64,000 nucleotides of DNA, taken from Polyangiaceae bacterium. Its GTDB lineage: Bacteria; Myxococcota_A; Polyangia; Polyangiales; Polyangiaceae. The position numbers were made by a program, and so were the translations under genes. Location: NCBI GenBank assembly GCA_029261965.1, contig JAJDAH010000036.1, positions 1 to 64,000 of the forward strand, written 5' to 3'. The first letter of the stretch is position 1, and the number at the start of each line of letters is the position of its first letter. The notes beneath the pieces were generated by a model. The model worked only from the letters and a program-made list of their open reading frames with translations, did no database searches and was not told where the DNA came from. Below, in pieces: positions 32,930 through 41,999 of the stretch.

Positions 32930-34299
32930 GAAGGCACCGCCCGGCAAAAGTCACGCACGAGCCCGTAGAGCACTTGTAGCCCCCACGTGAAGCCGTCGAT
33001 GGGAATGCGCTCGTTGTGACCATGGTACATGCGCGTGAAGTTGAGGTCCGGCCGCAACTTGACTGGAGAGAACCCGTAGCAAGTGGCGCCGAGGCGGGCG
33101 TAGGCGAACGAATCCGTGAATCCTGGAATCATGTAGGGCACCGGAACCGCCCGCGGCTCGCGCGCGACGAGAGCTCCACAAATCGCATCGTATAGCGGCG
33201 TCTGGGTGTCGAACACGGTACCGTCGTGCTGGTCGAGCACGGTAATCTTCAGCTCGTCGCCGACGACCTTTTGAATTTCCTGGATGAACGAATCGATGCG
33301 TTGCCCCGGTATCACGCGCCCGTCCACCCGAACGCTCGCGTTCGACGGGATCACGTTCACTTTCGTGCCGCCGGACAACATCGTCGGCGACGCCGTGTTT
33401 CGAAGCATCGCGTTGAGCCCGATGGCTTGATCGCGGTTTTGCTTCTCGAGCACGTCGAGCAGCTTCGGCGCGAGGGTCGGGCTCAGCATCAACGGCAGCA
33501 ATTTGCTCTGCGGGAACGGTGCCCCCGCGGCGAGCGCCCGCACGAACTCCTCGACGATCTCGGTGTTGTGCTGAGGAAGGCGCGTTCGACCGAGCTTGTC
33601 GATGGCTCGCGCGATCTTGACGACGGCGTTCTCTGGATGCGGCATCGAGCCGTGGCCCGGCTCGCCGGAGGCGGTGAGCTCGAACCAGCAGATCCCTTTT
33701 TCGGACACCTGAATCGGGTAGTAGAGGGTGTCGCCCATGTAGAGCGTGTGCCCACCCACCTCGTTGAGCACGTACTCGGCGCGCACGAGCTCCGGATGCT
33801 CTTCGACGAGGAACAGCGCTCCTTTGTGCGAGCCGGCCTCCTCGTCAGCCACGGCCGCGAAGATGACGTCACGATCGAGCTCGATGCCTTGCCGCGCGAG
33901 CAGAATCAGGCTCATGAGCCCCATCGTCACCATGTTCTTCATGTCGATGGCGCCTCGGCCCCAGATGCATCCATCCGCCTCGACGGCTCCGAACGGCTCG
34001 TGTTCCCATTTGTCCGCGTCGACGGGCACGACGTCGAGGTGCCCATTCAGCAAGAGCGGGTCCTTCTTACCCGTGCCCCGAAGCCGCGCGACCAAGCTGG
34101 CTCGCGTGGGCTCGCTTTCCAAGATCTGGTAGTCGATCCCCTCCTTGTCGAGCACCCGGGCGATGTACTTCGCCGCTTCGATCTCGTTGCCGGGAGGGTT
34201 GGTGGTATCGATCCGAAGCAGCGCCTTGAAATGCGCAATCGCCTCGGCCTCGACGCTGTCCCAATCGAGATCCGCTCCCGTTTTTACCGCGGTTGCCAT
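32926..34299 (-). CDS. M20 family metallopeptidase/deacylase
   Basis: 457 residues from ATG 34299, chosen because upstream in-frame codons add a non-family extension. Zinc-ligand motifs in order: LLLNGHLDVVPVD (His, with catalytic Asp), WGRGAIDMKN (bridging Asp), VADEEAGS (general base Glu pair) and the late MYHGHNERIPI His. The lid/dimerisation domain carries ASGEPGHGSMPHPENAV. The family covers carboxypeptidases, aminoacylases and succinyl-diaminopimelate desuccinylase-like enzymes; this one resembles the long CPG70/PM20D1-type subgroup. No signal peptide, so it is cytoplasmic. Confidence 0.92.
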   Translation of the reverse strand: MATAVKTGADLDWDSVEAEAIAHFKALLRIDTTNPPGNEIEAAKYIARVLDKEGIDYQILESEPTRASLVARLRGTGKKDPLLLNGHLDVVPVDADKWEHEPFGAVEADGCIWGRGAIDMKNMVTMGLMSLILLARQGIELDRDVIFAAVADEEAGSHKGALFLVEEHPELVRAEYVLNEVGGHTLYMGDTLYYPIQVSEKGICWFELTASGEPGHGSMPHPENAVVKIARAIDKLGRTRLPQHNTEIVEEFVRALAAGAPFPQSKLLPLMLSPTLAPKLLDVLEKQNRDQAIGLNAMLRNTASPTMLSGGTKVNVIPSNASVRVDGRVIPGQRIDSFIQEIQKVVGDELKITVLDQHDGTVFDTQTPLYDAICGALVAREPRAVPVPYMIPGFTDSFAYARLGATCYGFSPVKLRPDLNFTRMYHGHNERIPIDGFTWGLQVLYGLVRDFCRAVPS

Positions 34300-34385
34300 C
34301 GCCCTCGGGTTAACAAGGCGCCGCCCGGGCGGAAAGAGCGGCTTGGACCGTTGCGTCGGACGGCCGTCGCTCGCATAAACGCGGC

Positions 34386-35375
34386 ATGAAAAAGGCACTG
34401 GTGACCGGAGGTTGCGGATTCCTCGGCTCATCGATCGTCAAAGCGCTGCTCGAGCGCGACGTCGACGTGCGCATCCTCGCCCTTCCGAACGAAAGCACGT
34501 TCAACGTCGATGGCCTCGACGTCGAGATCCTCCGCGGCAACGTGCTCGACATCGACGACTGCAAGAAATCGGTCGCTGGGGTCGATACGGTCTTCCACGC
34601 CGCCGCCGTCTACAAGGCGTACATGCCGGATCCGACGCCGATGTACCGCGTCAACATGAGCGGCACGTTCAACATGCTCGAGGCGGCACGACGGGCCGAA
34701 ACCGAGCGCGTCGTCTACACAGCAAGCATCGTTTCGGTCGGCCGACCGGAGCCCGGCTCCCTGGGTGACGAAAATACAGCCTTCGAGTCGTGGGCCATCG
34801 ACTTTCCGTACGGTCGCAGCAAGTACCACAGCCGCGAGCTCGCCGAAGACTTCGCGAGGTGGGGTCTGGATCTCCGAGTGGTGTGTCCCGGCGTCGTGCT
34901 CGGTCCGGGCGACATCGGACCGACACCTTCGGGGCAGATCATCATCAACACCGCCAAAGCCGTCGGCCCACCCCTCTACACGGAGGGCGGCGCCAGCTAC
35001 GTCGACGTTCGGGACGCGGCCGAAGCGCACGTGCTGGCCGCCCTGAAGGGCAGACGTGGGCAGCGATACCTCGCCACCGCCCACAACCTCAGCACGCTAG
35101 AATTGATGAACGCCATCAACCGCGTGACCGGCAAAGAACGCAGGTATCGAAAGATCCCAGTCGGGGTCGCGAGAGCGGCCATCGCCGCGCTCGCCAAGGT
35201 GGCCGTGAAGAGGGGTTCGGAGCCGGAAATCACGCCGGAGTTCTACGAGTATTCGCTCCGCCCGTCGTTCTATTCGAACCGGCTGGTTCGAGAAGAGCTC
35301 GGTGCCTCGTTTCGCCCGATCAACGAAACGATTCGGGACGCCATCGACTACTTCCGCCACCGCGGTCTCTTGTAG
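34386..35375 (+). CDS. NAD-dependent epimerase/dehydratase (extended SDR)
   Basis: 329 residues. N-terminal Rossmann motif TGGCGFLGSSIVKALLE, VFHAAAVYKAYMPDP and active-site YGRSKYHSRELAE (Y-x3-K). GGASYVDVRDAAEAHVLAALKG follows, typical of dihydroflavonol-4-reductase/HpnA-like sugar epimerases and 3-beta-hydroxysteroid dehydrogenase-like members. The substrate is uncertain: a lipid-linked sugar or a hydroxy-steroid/hopanoid would fit the neighbourhood. Divergent from the M20 gene with an 86-base gap; the E2-like acyltransferase gene follows 77 bases downstream on the same strand. Confidence 0.9.
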   Translation: MKKALVTGGCGFLGSSIVKALLERDVDVRILALPNESTFNVDGLDVEILRGNVLDIDDCKKSVAGVDTVFHAAAVYKAYMPDPTPMYRVNMSGTFNMLEAARRAETERVVYTASIVSVGRPEPGSLGDENTAFESWAIDFPYGRSKYHSRELAEDFARWGLDLRVVCPGVVLGPGDIGPTPSGQIIINTAKAVGPPLYTEGGASYVDVRDAAEAHVLAALKGRRGQRYLATAHNLSTLELMNAINRVTGKERRYRKIPVGVARAAIAALAKVAVKRGSEPEITPEFYEYSLRPSFYSNRLVREELGASFRPINETIRDAIDYFRHRGLL

Positions 35376-35452
35376 CGCGACGCGCGCCGGCCGCGCCCCA
35401 TCGACGCGAGACAGTGGCGCCACGGTTGCCCCTTGGTCTACGCTCGGGCGCG

Positions 35453-36286
35453 ATGATTAACACGCGCCCGGACGGCAAGCTCGCCGAGGACATCCCTGCG
35501 TATCGCCGGATCATGCCCTACCTCATGCGGGGGGCGAACGAATCGGCCGTCTACTTCGATCTCGAGCTCGATGTCACGAAAACCCAGAAGTTCATCGAAG
35601 AGTTCAACGACAGACACCCCGAAACGCCCGTTTCGATTTTCCACGTCGTCCTCTGGTGCGCCGTCCGAGTCATCGACCGACGGCCCCGCTTGAATCGATT
35701 CGTGGCTGGCGGCCGATTGTGGGTCCGCAACGGGATTTGGGTCACCTACTCTGCGAAGAAGCGCAAAGACGACAAGTCCCCCGTAATCATGGTCAAACGC
35801 GAGCTCGATCCGCACCAGTCGTTCGAAGACATGGTCGCGGGGTACTACTCACAGCTCGCCGAAGGGCGTTCGAACAAGAAGAGCCGCGTCGACAAGGAGC
35901 TTGGCGGACTGCTCGTTCTGCCGGGGTTCGGCCTCAGAGCGCTGATGAAGCTCTCCAACGTCGTGGACGCCCTCGGCCTGTTTCCCAAGTCATACATCGA
36001 CGGCGACCCGATGTTCGCGAGCCTCGTCATCGCGAATCTCGGCAGCCTGAAGATGGACGCGGCATATCACCACCTCTACGAGTACGGGAACGTGCCGATT
36101 TTCTGTGTCATCGGGCGCACGAAAGAGACGCCCGTGGCGGAAAATGGCGAGGTCCGCGCCAAGCCGGTCACCACGCTGCGCTTCACCTACGACGAGCGCA
36201 TCGAAGACGGGCTCTACGCACAGAAATCGCTGATGATTCTGCAGGACATGGTCGAGGACCCCATCGCCGCCGGCATCGAAGAGTAG
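35453..36286 (+). CDS. Single-domain 2-oxoacid dehydrogenase E2-like acyltransferase
   Basis: 277 residues from ATG 35453, about the length of a lone catalytic domain; no lipoyl or E1/E3-binding domain. FDLELDVTKTQKFIEEFN and RLNRFVAGGRLWVRNGIWVTYSAKKRK fit the chloramphenicol-acetyltransferase/E2 fold. Near the C-terminus, where dihydrolipoyl acyltransferases have DHRVVDG with catalytic His, this protein has YDERIEDGLYAQKSL, so the histidine is replaced by Glu while the downstream Asp-Gly is kept. It may use a different acyl carrier or mechanism, or be non-catalytic. I have the impression that such free-standing E2-like proteins recur in myxobacteria. Convergent with the PilZ gene (13 bases). 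Confidence 0.83.
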   Translation: MINTRPDGKLAEDIPAYRRIMPYLMRGANESAVYFDLELDVTKTQKFIEEFNDRHPETPVSIFHVVLWCAVRVIDRRPRLNRFVAGGRLWVRNGIWVTYSAKKRKDDKSPVIMVKRELDPHQSFEDMVAGYYSQLAEGRSNKKSRVDKELGGLLVLPGFGLRALMKLSNVVDALGLFPKSYIDGDPMFASLVIANLGSLKMDAAYHHLYEYGNVPIFCVIGRTKETPVAENGEVRAKPVTTLRFTYDERIEDGLYAQKSLMILQDMVEDPIAAGIEE

Positions 36287-36299
36287 TGTTCGCCGAGAT

Positions 36300-36656
36300 C
36301 TAATCGCCTCGAGGCGGCGCGCTCGACCGGGCCGGGGTCCTCGTGACTTGGAGTAACGATTCGAGCTCCGGTATCGCGTCGACGAATTCGATGGCCATCT
36401 CGTTGGGCCAAAGCCCATTGGGATCGAGTTCGTTCGGACCGACGCGCACGACGCGCCCACGCACGGTCCTCTCGGATTCGGACTCCGGCGGAAGTCGAAA
36501 CGCGATGTCTATCTCCGCCCCGGGCTCCAGCGTGCCCCGCGAAACGATTTTCAAGCCTCGTTTGCTGGCGTCGTGACTGACGGCAACCCCGTCGTCGAGC
36601 CCTTCTATCCGGACCGGTAGCCAAATCTGGTATCGCTCATGCGCCCGCCGTTCCAC
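36300..36656 (-). CDS. PilZ-domain protein
   Basis: 118 residues, a single PilZ domain. The c-di-GMP-binding motifs are present: ERRAHERYQ (RxxxR) at the N-terminus, and VSHDASKRGLKIVS (D/N-x-S-x-x-G) about 20 residues later. The rest (EPGAEIDIAFRLPPES ... RTVRGRVVRVGPNE) forms the usual six-stranded barrel. Such lone PilZ proteins are common in myxobacteria and act as c-di-GMP effectors; the partner here is unknown. Divergent from the PlsC-like gene with a 122-base gap in which I see nothing clear. Confidence 0.9.
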   Translation of the reverse strand: MERRAHERYQIWLPVRIEGLDDGVAVSHDASKRGLKIVSRGTLEPGAEIDIAFRLPPESESERTVRGRVVRVGPNELDPNGLWPNEMAIEFVDAIPELESLLQVTRTPARSSAPPRGD

Positions 36657-36778
36657 CGCCCCAATACTAATCGAGGGCCGCCGGGCGCCGAAACACTTCT
36701 GCGCGGAAGGCCGACCGCACTGCCGAAACCGGAGAAAAAGACGGCGAGGGCGCCGCCGACGGTGGCATCCTCCCCGCC

Positions 36779-37717
36779 GTGCTGTCGCCGAACCGCCAAG
36801 AGCTCGTCGACGTCATCGTCGATTCGATCCGTTCGAGCGCGGCAGAAGCCACCGAATCGATGCGGGCGCGCGTCACCGCCGTCGTCGGCGAAGCCACGAG
36901 CGAAGAGCTCCGCGAAATGGGCGAACGGGTCGCCGCGACGGGAGGAGAGTGGGGCTACCACCCGCCGAACGCGCTGGCTCGAAAGCTCAACCACGCGATG
37001 GCGGGCGCGCTCATCGCCCCAGGCTCGAGCCTGGACGGCGTCGACGTGCTCGACGCGGCGCGGCGCGGCCCAGTCACGTTCTTGGCAAACCACCTATCCT
37101 TTGCCGACGCCAACTTGTTCGAGGCGATGCTGCACGAGGCCGGCTGCGATGACATCGCGGGGGCTTTGACCGTCGTCACCGGCCCGAAGGTGTACTCCGA
37201 CGTCAGTCGCCGATTCTCGAGCCTGAGCTTCGGCACGATCAAAACTCCTCAGAGCGTCAGCCGCGCTTCGGGGGAAGCGGTGATGACCCGACGAGAGGTC
37301 GCTCGGCTCGCCAAGACCACTCTCGCCGCGGTCGCGGAGCGCCGAGCGGCCGGCGACCACACGATCGTGTTCGTCGAAGGGACGCGCAGCCGAACCGCAA
37401 CGATGCAACGAACCCTCGACGCCGTGTCGCGCTACGTGGACGACGAGTCGAGCACGATCATTGCGCTCGGCGTCACTGGTTCCGAGAGAATGGTTCCCAT
37501 CGGCGACGAGCGGCTGCACCGCGCGGAGGTTCACCTTCATCTCGGACGTGCGGTCAGCGCCCGGACCATCAAAGAGAAGACCCGGCGAAACCGCCGGCTA
37601 GTGATGGACGTCGTGGGGCACCTCATCGCGGCGCAGCTACCGTCGGAATACCGTGGCGTTTACGGGAGCGACGGCGACGAGCTCGCCGAGGCGCGCGACA
37701 TCGCCCGCCTGCTCTAA
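36779..37717 (+). CDS. PlsC-like glycerolipid acyltransferase
   Basis: 312 residues from GTG 36779; no clear Shine-Dalgarno, so the start is uncertain. The central acyltransferase motif I is FLANHLSFADANLF (NH-x4-D variant) and motif III is TIVFVEGTRSRTATMQ (F-x-EGTRSR), matching 1-acyl-sn-glycerol-3-phosphate acyltransferases. The N-terminal 80 residues are helical and acidic, longer than in E. coli PlsC. A C-terminal helical tail follows (RRNRRLVMDVVGHLIAAQLPSEYRGVYG). No obvious membrane helix, so peripheral association is likely. Convergent with the giant Cys-rich gene (22 bases between stops). Confidence 0.87.
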   Translation: MLSPNRQELVDVIVDSIRSSAAEATESMRARVTAVVGEATSEELREMGERVAATGGEWGYHPPNALARKLNHAMAGALIAPGSSLDGVDVLDAARRGPVTFLANHLSFADANLFEAMLHEAGCDDIAGALTVVTGPKVYSDVSRRFSSLSFGTIKTPQSVSRASGEAVMTRREVARLAKTTLAAVAERRAAGDHTIVFVEGTRSRTATMQRTLDAVSRYVDDESSTIIALGVTGSERMVPIGDERLHRAEVHLHLGRAVSARTIKEKTRRNRRLVMDVVGHLIAAQLPSEYRGVYGSDGDELAEARDIARLL

Positions 37718-37739
37718 TACGGCCCCTCGGGCGACCGTT

Positions 37740-40700
37740 TCAGGCGGCTCGGCGCCGACGACGCCGAGCAACCATGATTGCTGCGAGCGGCGCGAGCCAC
37801 CACGCATGCGCACTCTCCGATCCCGCCGCGCGGCAGCTGCATCCACCCGTCTTTTCGGGGTCGCTTCCGGTACCGCCATCAGGACCAGCATCGCTGACCG
37901 TGCCGGCGCTACCGCCAGCGCTCGTGCCGCCGCCGGTGCCGCCGGTGCCGCCTCCGCCGGTCCCACCAGTTGCCATGGTGCCGGCGCTGCCTCCGGTCGC
38001 ACCGCCGTCCATCATGGTCGCGCCGCCGGCTCCCGTCATTCCGCCCATGCCAGCCGCGCCGGCGCCGCCGTCGGGCCCCGGGAGCTCACAGCTGCCGCCT
38101 AGGCACTCGAATCCAGCCGCGCATTCGGTGCTGTCGGTACACGTCGTGGCGCAGGCCTCACCGTCGCAGAAGAGGAACGGCGCACAGCTCGACACCGTCG
38201 GCTCGAGGCAGGTGCCAGCGCCGTTGCACGTCGGGGGATTCGTCGCCACACCACCGGTGCACGAGCCCACCCCGCACACGGTGGTCGAATCGGGCGACGA
38301 GCAACTCAGGTTGGATGCGCCCGTGCAATTCGCCGCGCAAGGTCCGAAGCCGACACACGCCCCTCGCCCGCCATGGGGCGCGCCCATCACGGTCGAACAG
38401 AACCCGAGTGAACCCTGCACATCGCACGCCTCGCACTGACCCGTGCAGTCGGTGTCACAGCAGAATCCGTCGATACAGAAACCACTCAGGCACTGGCTCG
38501 GACCGCTGCATGCCTCGCTGATGAGCTTCTTCGGCAAGCACACACCGCCCGAGCAGAATTCGCCGGCCGCGCAGTTCGCGTCGGTCGTACACCCACCAGC
38601 ACAAAGGTTTCCGCCGCAGCTACCGGGGCACACCTGGGTCTGGGTGCCCGGGCAAGCACCGCTTCCGATGCAGTTGGCCGCCAACGTGGCCACTCCTGCG
38701 CTGCACGCGGGCGCGCGACACTGAGTCGACTGACCGGGATACGTGCACGCCGTCCCGAGACCGCCGTCGCAGGCGCCGGCGCAAGCGGACGCGTCCGTAG
38801 CGCACGGCGGCCGAGTGCCGACCGGAGCCCCTACGACAGAAGTGCAGGCCCCCTCGTTGCCCGGCACATTGCACGCCTCGCACTGACCCGTACAGGCCCG
38901 CGAGCAGCAGAATCCATCGGTGCACGCGCCGGACACGCATTGAGAACCGGCGGCGCAGGGATCGCCGAGAGCACCCTGCGGCAGGCAAACCCCGCCGGAG
39001 CAGAACTCACCGACTAGACAATCTGGGTCGACGACGCAGCCGCCCGCGCAGAGATCGCCGGAGCAACCAGCGCCCGAGCAATCTTGCCGGATCTCCGGTG
39101 GGCAAGCACCTTGGCCGTCGCAGAACGCGCCGAGAATCGCCTGATCGCTCGCGCAGCTGGCGTCCCGACATACGGAGCCGGTTGTCGGGTACACGCACGA
39201 GACGACCGTCGTGCCGTCACAAGTGCCGCCACAAAGCGAGCCGTCCGTCGCGCAAAGTGGCCGACCTCCCCGGGGGTCGCCCAAGACCGGGGTGCACGCA
39301 CCCTCGAAACTCGAAACGTCACAGGCTTCGCACTGCCCGGTGCAGAGACCGTCGCAGCACACGCCGTCGACACACAACCCACTCGCGCACTGATTCGGAG
39401 AGCCGCAGGCGTCCCCGTTCGGGAACTCCGGCACACAGTTGCCACCCATGCAGAAGCTCGAGTCGTTGCATTGGCTGTCGACCACGCAAGTGCCGAAGCA
39501 TGCGGTGGTCGAGCAGACAAACGGGTCACACGCCATCGTCTGCTCCGCCGGACAGTTGCCTGTGCCATCGCACACCGCCCGGACCGTGGCGACACCCGAG
39601 TCGCAGGAAGCCGCTCGGCACTCGATTGCCGCCCCAGGGAACGTGCAGCCGGTCGTCACGACGCCGTTGCATTGGCCACCGCAGAGCGAGCCATCGGTCG
39701 AGCACAGTGGGCGAGTCCCCCGCGGATCTCCCACGACAGGGTTGCATGTGCCCGGGTTGATGTCGCACGCCTCGCATTGACCCAGACATCCGTTGTTGCA
39801 GCACACGCCATCCACACAGAAGCCGTTCACGCACTCGTTCGACGCGCCGCACGAAATGCCGTTGACCTTCTGCGGGACGCAGCTCCCATTGGCGCAGTAG
39901 TTGCCGACGAGACACTGGTTGTCGTTCGTACACGAGGTGTGGCAGAGCGGCCCGTTGCAAGCGAACGGCGCGCAATTGATGATCTGCTCGCTCGGGCAGG
40001 TCGGGCCGGTTCCGGGACAGTTGGCTTCCACCGTGGAGGAGCCTGCGGAGCACATGCCCGCCCGGCAGACCGTGCTCGCTGGGAGGAAGGAATCCCCCGG
40101 GCACGCCGTGCTCACGCCGTTACAGACCTCGGCGATGTCGCACGTGCCGGCAGACGCCCGGCAGGCCGTCGACGCCGGAAGCGGCGTGCACGTTCCCGCG
40201 TTGGGGGTGGCGCAAGATTGGCAGTCATTGGGGTTGCTGCCGCCACAATTGGTGTTGCAGCACACTCCGTCGGCGCACTGGTTCGTAATGCACTCGTTCG
40301 ACGCGGTGCAGGCGGTACCGTTGCTCTTTTTTGGAAGACAGTTGGGGGCCGCGCAATAGTTGCCCGCGGAGCAGTCCGTATCGTCGGTGCAGCCACCCGT
40401 GCACGAGCTTCCAGAGCAGGTAAACGGGGCACAGGAGGTCGGCGGCGGCGCTGCCGGGCAGCTCGCCATGCTTCCGTTGCAGAGGGTCGGCGGCTGAAAC
40501 GTCGTCGCGTTGACGCAGCTCGGACCCGCACACTGGGTGGTCGGCGGCTGGAAACCATTGGCGGGACACGTCGTCGAAACGCCGTCGCACGTCTCGGCGA
40601 TGTCGCAGATCCCAGCGCTGGCTCGACAAAGAGTCCCCGGGTTCCCCGCTGGGTGGGTGCACGGCCCGCTCACTCCGTTACAGATGTCTTGAGTGCAGGG

Positions 40701-41861
40701 ATTGCTGTCGGCACCCGTCGGGCACGGGGTGCCGTTGCCGAGCACCACGTTCCCCGGACAGCTGGCGCTGCTCCCCGTGCAGACCTCTTGCGGGTCGCAT
40801 GTGCCGGTCGAAGCGCGGCAAATGGTGCCGCCACTGCCGGGATCGGCGCGCTCGACGCACGCGCCGCCGCCGTTGCACTCACCGCGCGAGCACACGTTGC
40901 CGGGGTTCGGATCGGCGCAGAGCGTGCCGTTGCTGAGCGGATCGCTCGTGCACGTGCCCGAACCCGCCTGGCAGTAGCCGGCCCCGAAACACTGGCCGCC
41001 GGAAGAGCACGAAGGCGCCGAGCAGCACACCTTGATACCCGGGTTGGCCGTCGCCACGCAGCGGTCGCTGTCGCAGTCGCCGTTGACGCTGCAGACTTGC
41101 CCGAGCGGCAGCTCGTACTGCACGAAGAGCTGGGGCCGACAGCCGGCGCCGCAGGGCATGCCCGTGTTGTTTCGCGAGGCGAACCGCCGCATCGTGTTTT
41201 CGACGCCTTCATTGCCGCGAATGATCCACCCGTAGTTGAAAGAGGGATTGTCGACGAAGAACTCTGCGTCGTTGTTCATCGCGGTGCTCGAGAACGTGCG
41301 CAAGATGGGGGTCGTCGTATCCCCACCAATCGCGGTGGACACCGAGGCGCTCGCCCCGAGAAAATCGCCGCCGGCCAGCGACCACGCGGTCCCGGAGCTG
41401 TTTTCGCGACGGCGGCGCCAAGATACGCCGTCCAAAAACGAAGAGCGACCGATCGCCGCCTGCGTCGCGTCATTCGGGTTCGGCGTTCCGTTTTCGCCCC
41501 AGAACGTCGCTCCAGTGACTCGGCTAGCGGTGATGGTCGCAGACCCGACCGTCGAGGTCGACCCCACTTGATAGAGCCGAAGGTCCGCATTCGTGACATC
41601 CGAACCCGGTGGAATCGAGGTCAAGTTGAACTGAACGAGGCTTCGTTCAGTGGCCCCGCAAATGCTATTGGCGGCGCAGCTTCCCGCCACTCCGACCCGG
41701 CCCGCCATGAGCTGGATCGAGAATCCGGACACGTTCGACGTCAGGGTGCTGTAAATCGTCGCGTCTTTCGTCGCCGTCAAGGTGACGGACAGATCGGCTC
41801 TCGCCGACGAAGTCGCGAGCACAGCCAAAACGAAGACACACCAAGCTACGATCCGAGACAT
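37740..41861 (-). CDS. Giant Cys-rich repeat surface protein with DNRLRE-like domain and MYXO-CTERM tail
   Basis: 1373 residues from ATG 41861, which starts a Sec signal (IVAWCVFVLAVLATSSARA). Residues about 24-225 resemble DNRLRE/CBM96-like beta domains: LTATKDATIYST, RSLVQFNLTSIPPGSDVTNADLRLYQVG. Then about 1000 residues of disulphide-rich repeats follow, with at least four complete copies of a roughly 120-residue unit: CxxDxxCxxGxFC, NGxxCxxxxxC, DGVCC...GQCEACD, GDPRGxRPxCxTDGSxCGGxC, CRxASC, C. A Gly/Ala/Thr linker leads to GGCSCRAAGS...WWLAPLAAIMVARRRRRR, a MYXO-CTERM sorting signal (Cys motif, membrane helix, Arg cluster). It is probably processed by a myxosortase and attached to the cell surface. 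It has no lipobox, unlike its linker-bearing neighbours. Confidence 0.88.
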   Translation of the reverse strand: MSRIVAWCVFVLAVLATSSARADLSVTLTATKDATIYSTLTSNVSGFSIQLMAGRVGVAGSCAANSICGATERSLVQFNLTSIPPGSDVTNADLRLYQVGSTSTVGSATITASRVTGATFWGENGTPNPNDATQAAIGRSSFLDGVSWRRRRENSSGTAWSLAGGDFLGASASVSTAIGGDTTTPILRTFSSTAMNNDAEFFVDNPSFNYGWIIRGNEGVENTMRRFASRNNTGMPCGAGCRPQLFVQYELPLGQVCSVNGDCDSDRCVATANPGIKVCCSAPSCSSGGQCFGAGYCQAGSGTCTSDPLSNGTLCADPNPGNVCSRGECNGGGACVERADPGSGGTICRASTGTCDPQEVCTGSSASCPGNVVLGNGTPCPTGADSNPCTQDICNGVSGPCTHPAGNPGTLCRASAGICDIAETCDGVSTTCPANGFQPPTTQCAGPSCVNATTFQPPTLCNGSMASCPAAPPPTSCAPFTCSGSSCTGGCTDDTDCSAGNYCAAPNCLPKKSNGTACTASNECITNQCADGVCCNTNCGGSNPNDCQSCATPNAGTCTPLPASTACRASAGTCDIAEVCNGVSTACPGDSFLPASTVCRAGMCSAGSSTVEANCPGTGPTCPSEQIINCAPFACNGPLCHTSCTNDNQCLVGNYCANGSCVPQKVNGISCGASNECVNGFCVDGVCCNNGCLGQCEACDINPGTCNPVVGDPRGTRPLCSTDGSLCGGQCNGVVTTGCTFPGAAIECRAASCDSGVATVRAVCDGTGNCPAEQTMACDPFVCSTTACFGTCVVDSQCNDSSFCMGGNCVPEFPNGDACGSPNQCASGLCVDGVCCDGLCTGQCEACDVSSFEGACTPVLGDPRGGRPLCATDGSLCGGTCDGTTVVSCVYPTTGSVCRDASCASDQAILGAFCDGQGACPPEIRQDCSGAGCSGDLCAGGCVVDPDCLVGEFCSGGVCLPQGALGDPCAAGSQCVSGACTDGFCCSRACTGQCEACNVPGNEGACTSVVGAPVGTRPPCATDASACAGACDGGLGTACTYPGQSTQCRAPACSAGVATLAANCIGSGACPGTQTQVCPGSCGGNLCAGGCTTDANCAAGEFCSGGVCLPKKLISEACSGPSQCLSGFCIDGFCCDTDCTGQCEACDVQGSLGFCSTVMGAPHGGRGACVGFGPCAANCTGASNLSCSSPDSTTVCGVGSCTGGVATNPPTCNGAGTCLEPTVSSCAPFLFCDGEACATTCTDSTECAAGFECLGGSCELPGPDGGAGAAGMGGMTGAGGATMMDGGATGGSAGTMATGGTGGGGTGGTGGGTSAGGSAGTVSDAGPDGGTGSDPEKTGGCSCRAAGSESAHAWWLAPLAAIMVARRRRRRAA

Positions 41862-41999
41862 CCAGCCTCCCGAGGCAAATTGCCGCCCAAGCCCTACCCG
41901 GCCTACGATGATGGCCAGCTGGGCCGCCGTCAATTTCCATTTCAGGCGGCGCGGTTTCGCGGGGGCTTTTGGCACGGCAGCCCGGGCCACGGTTCGACC

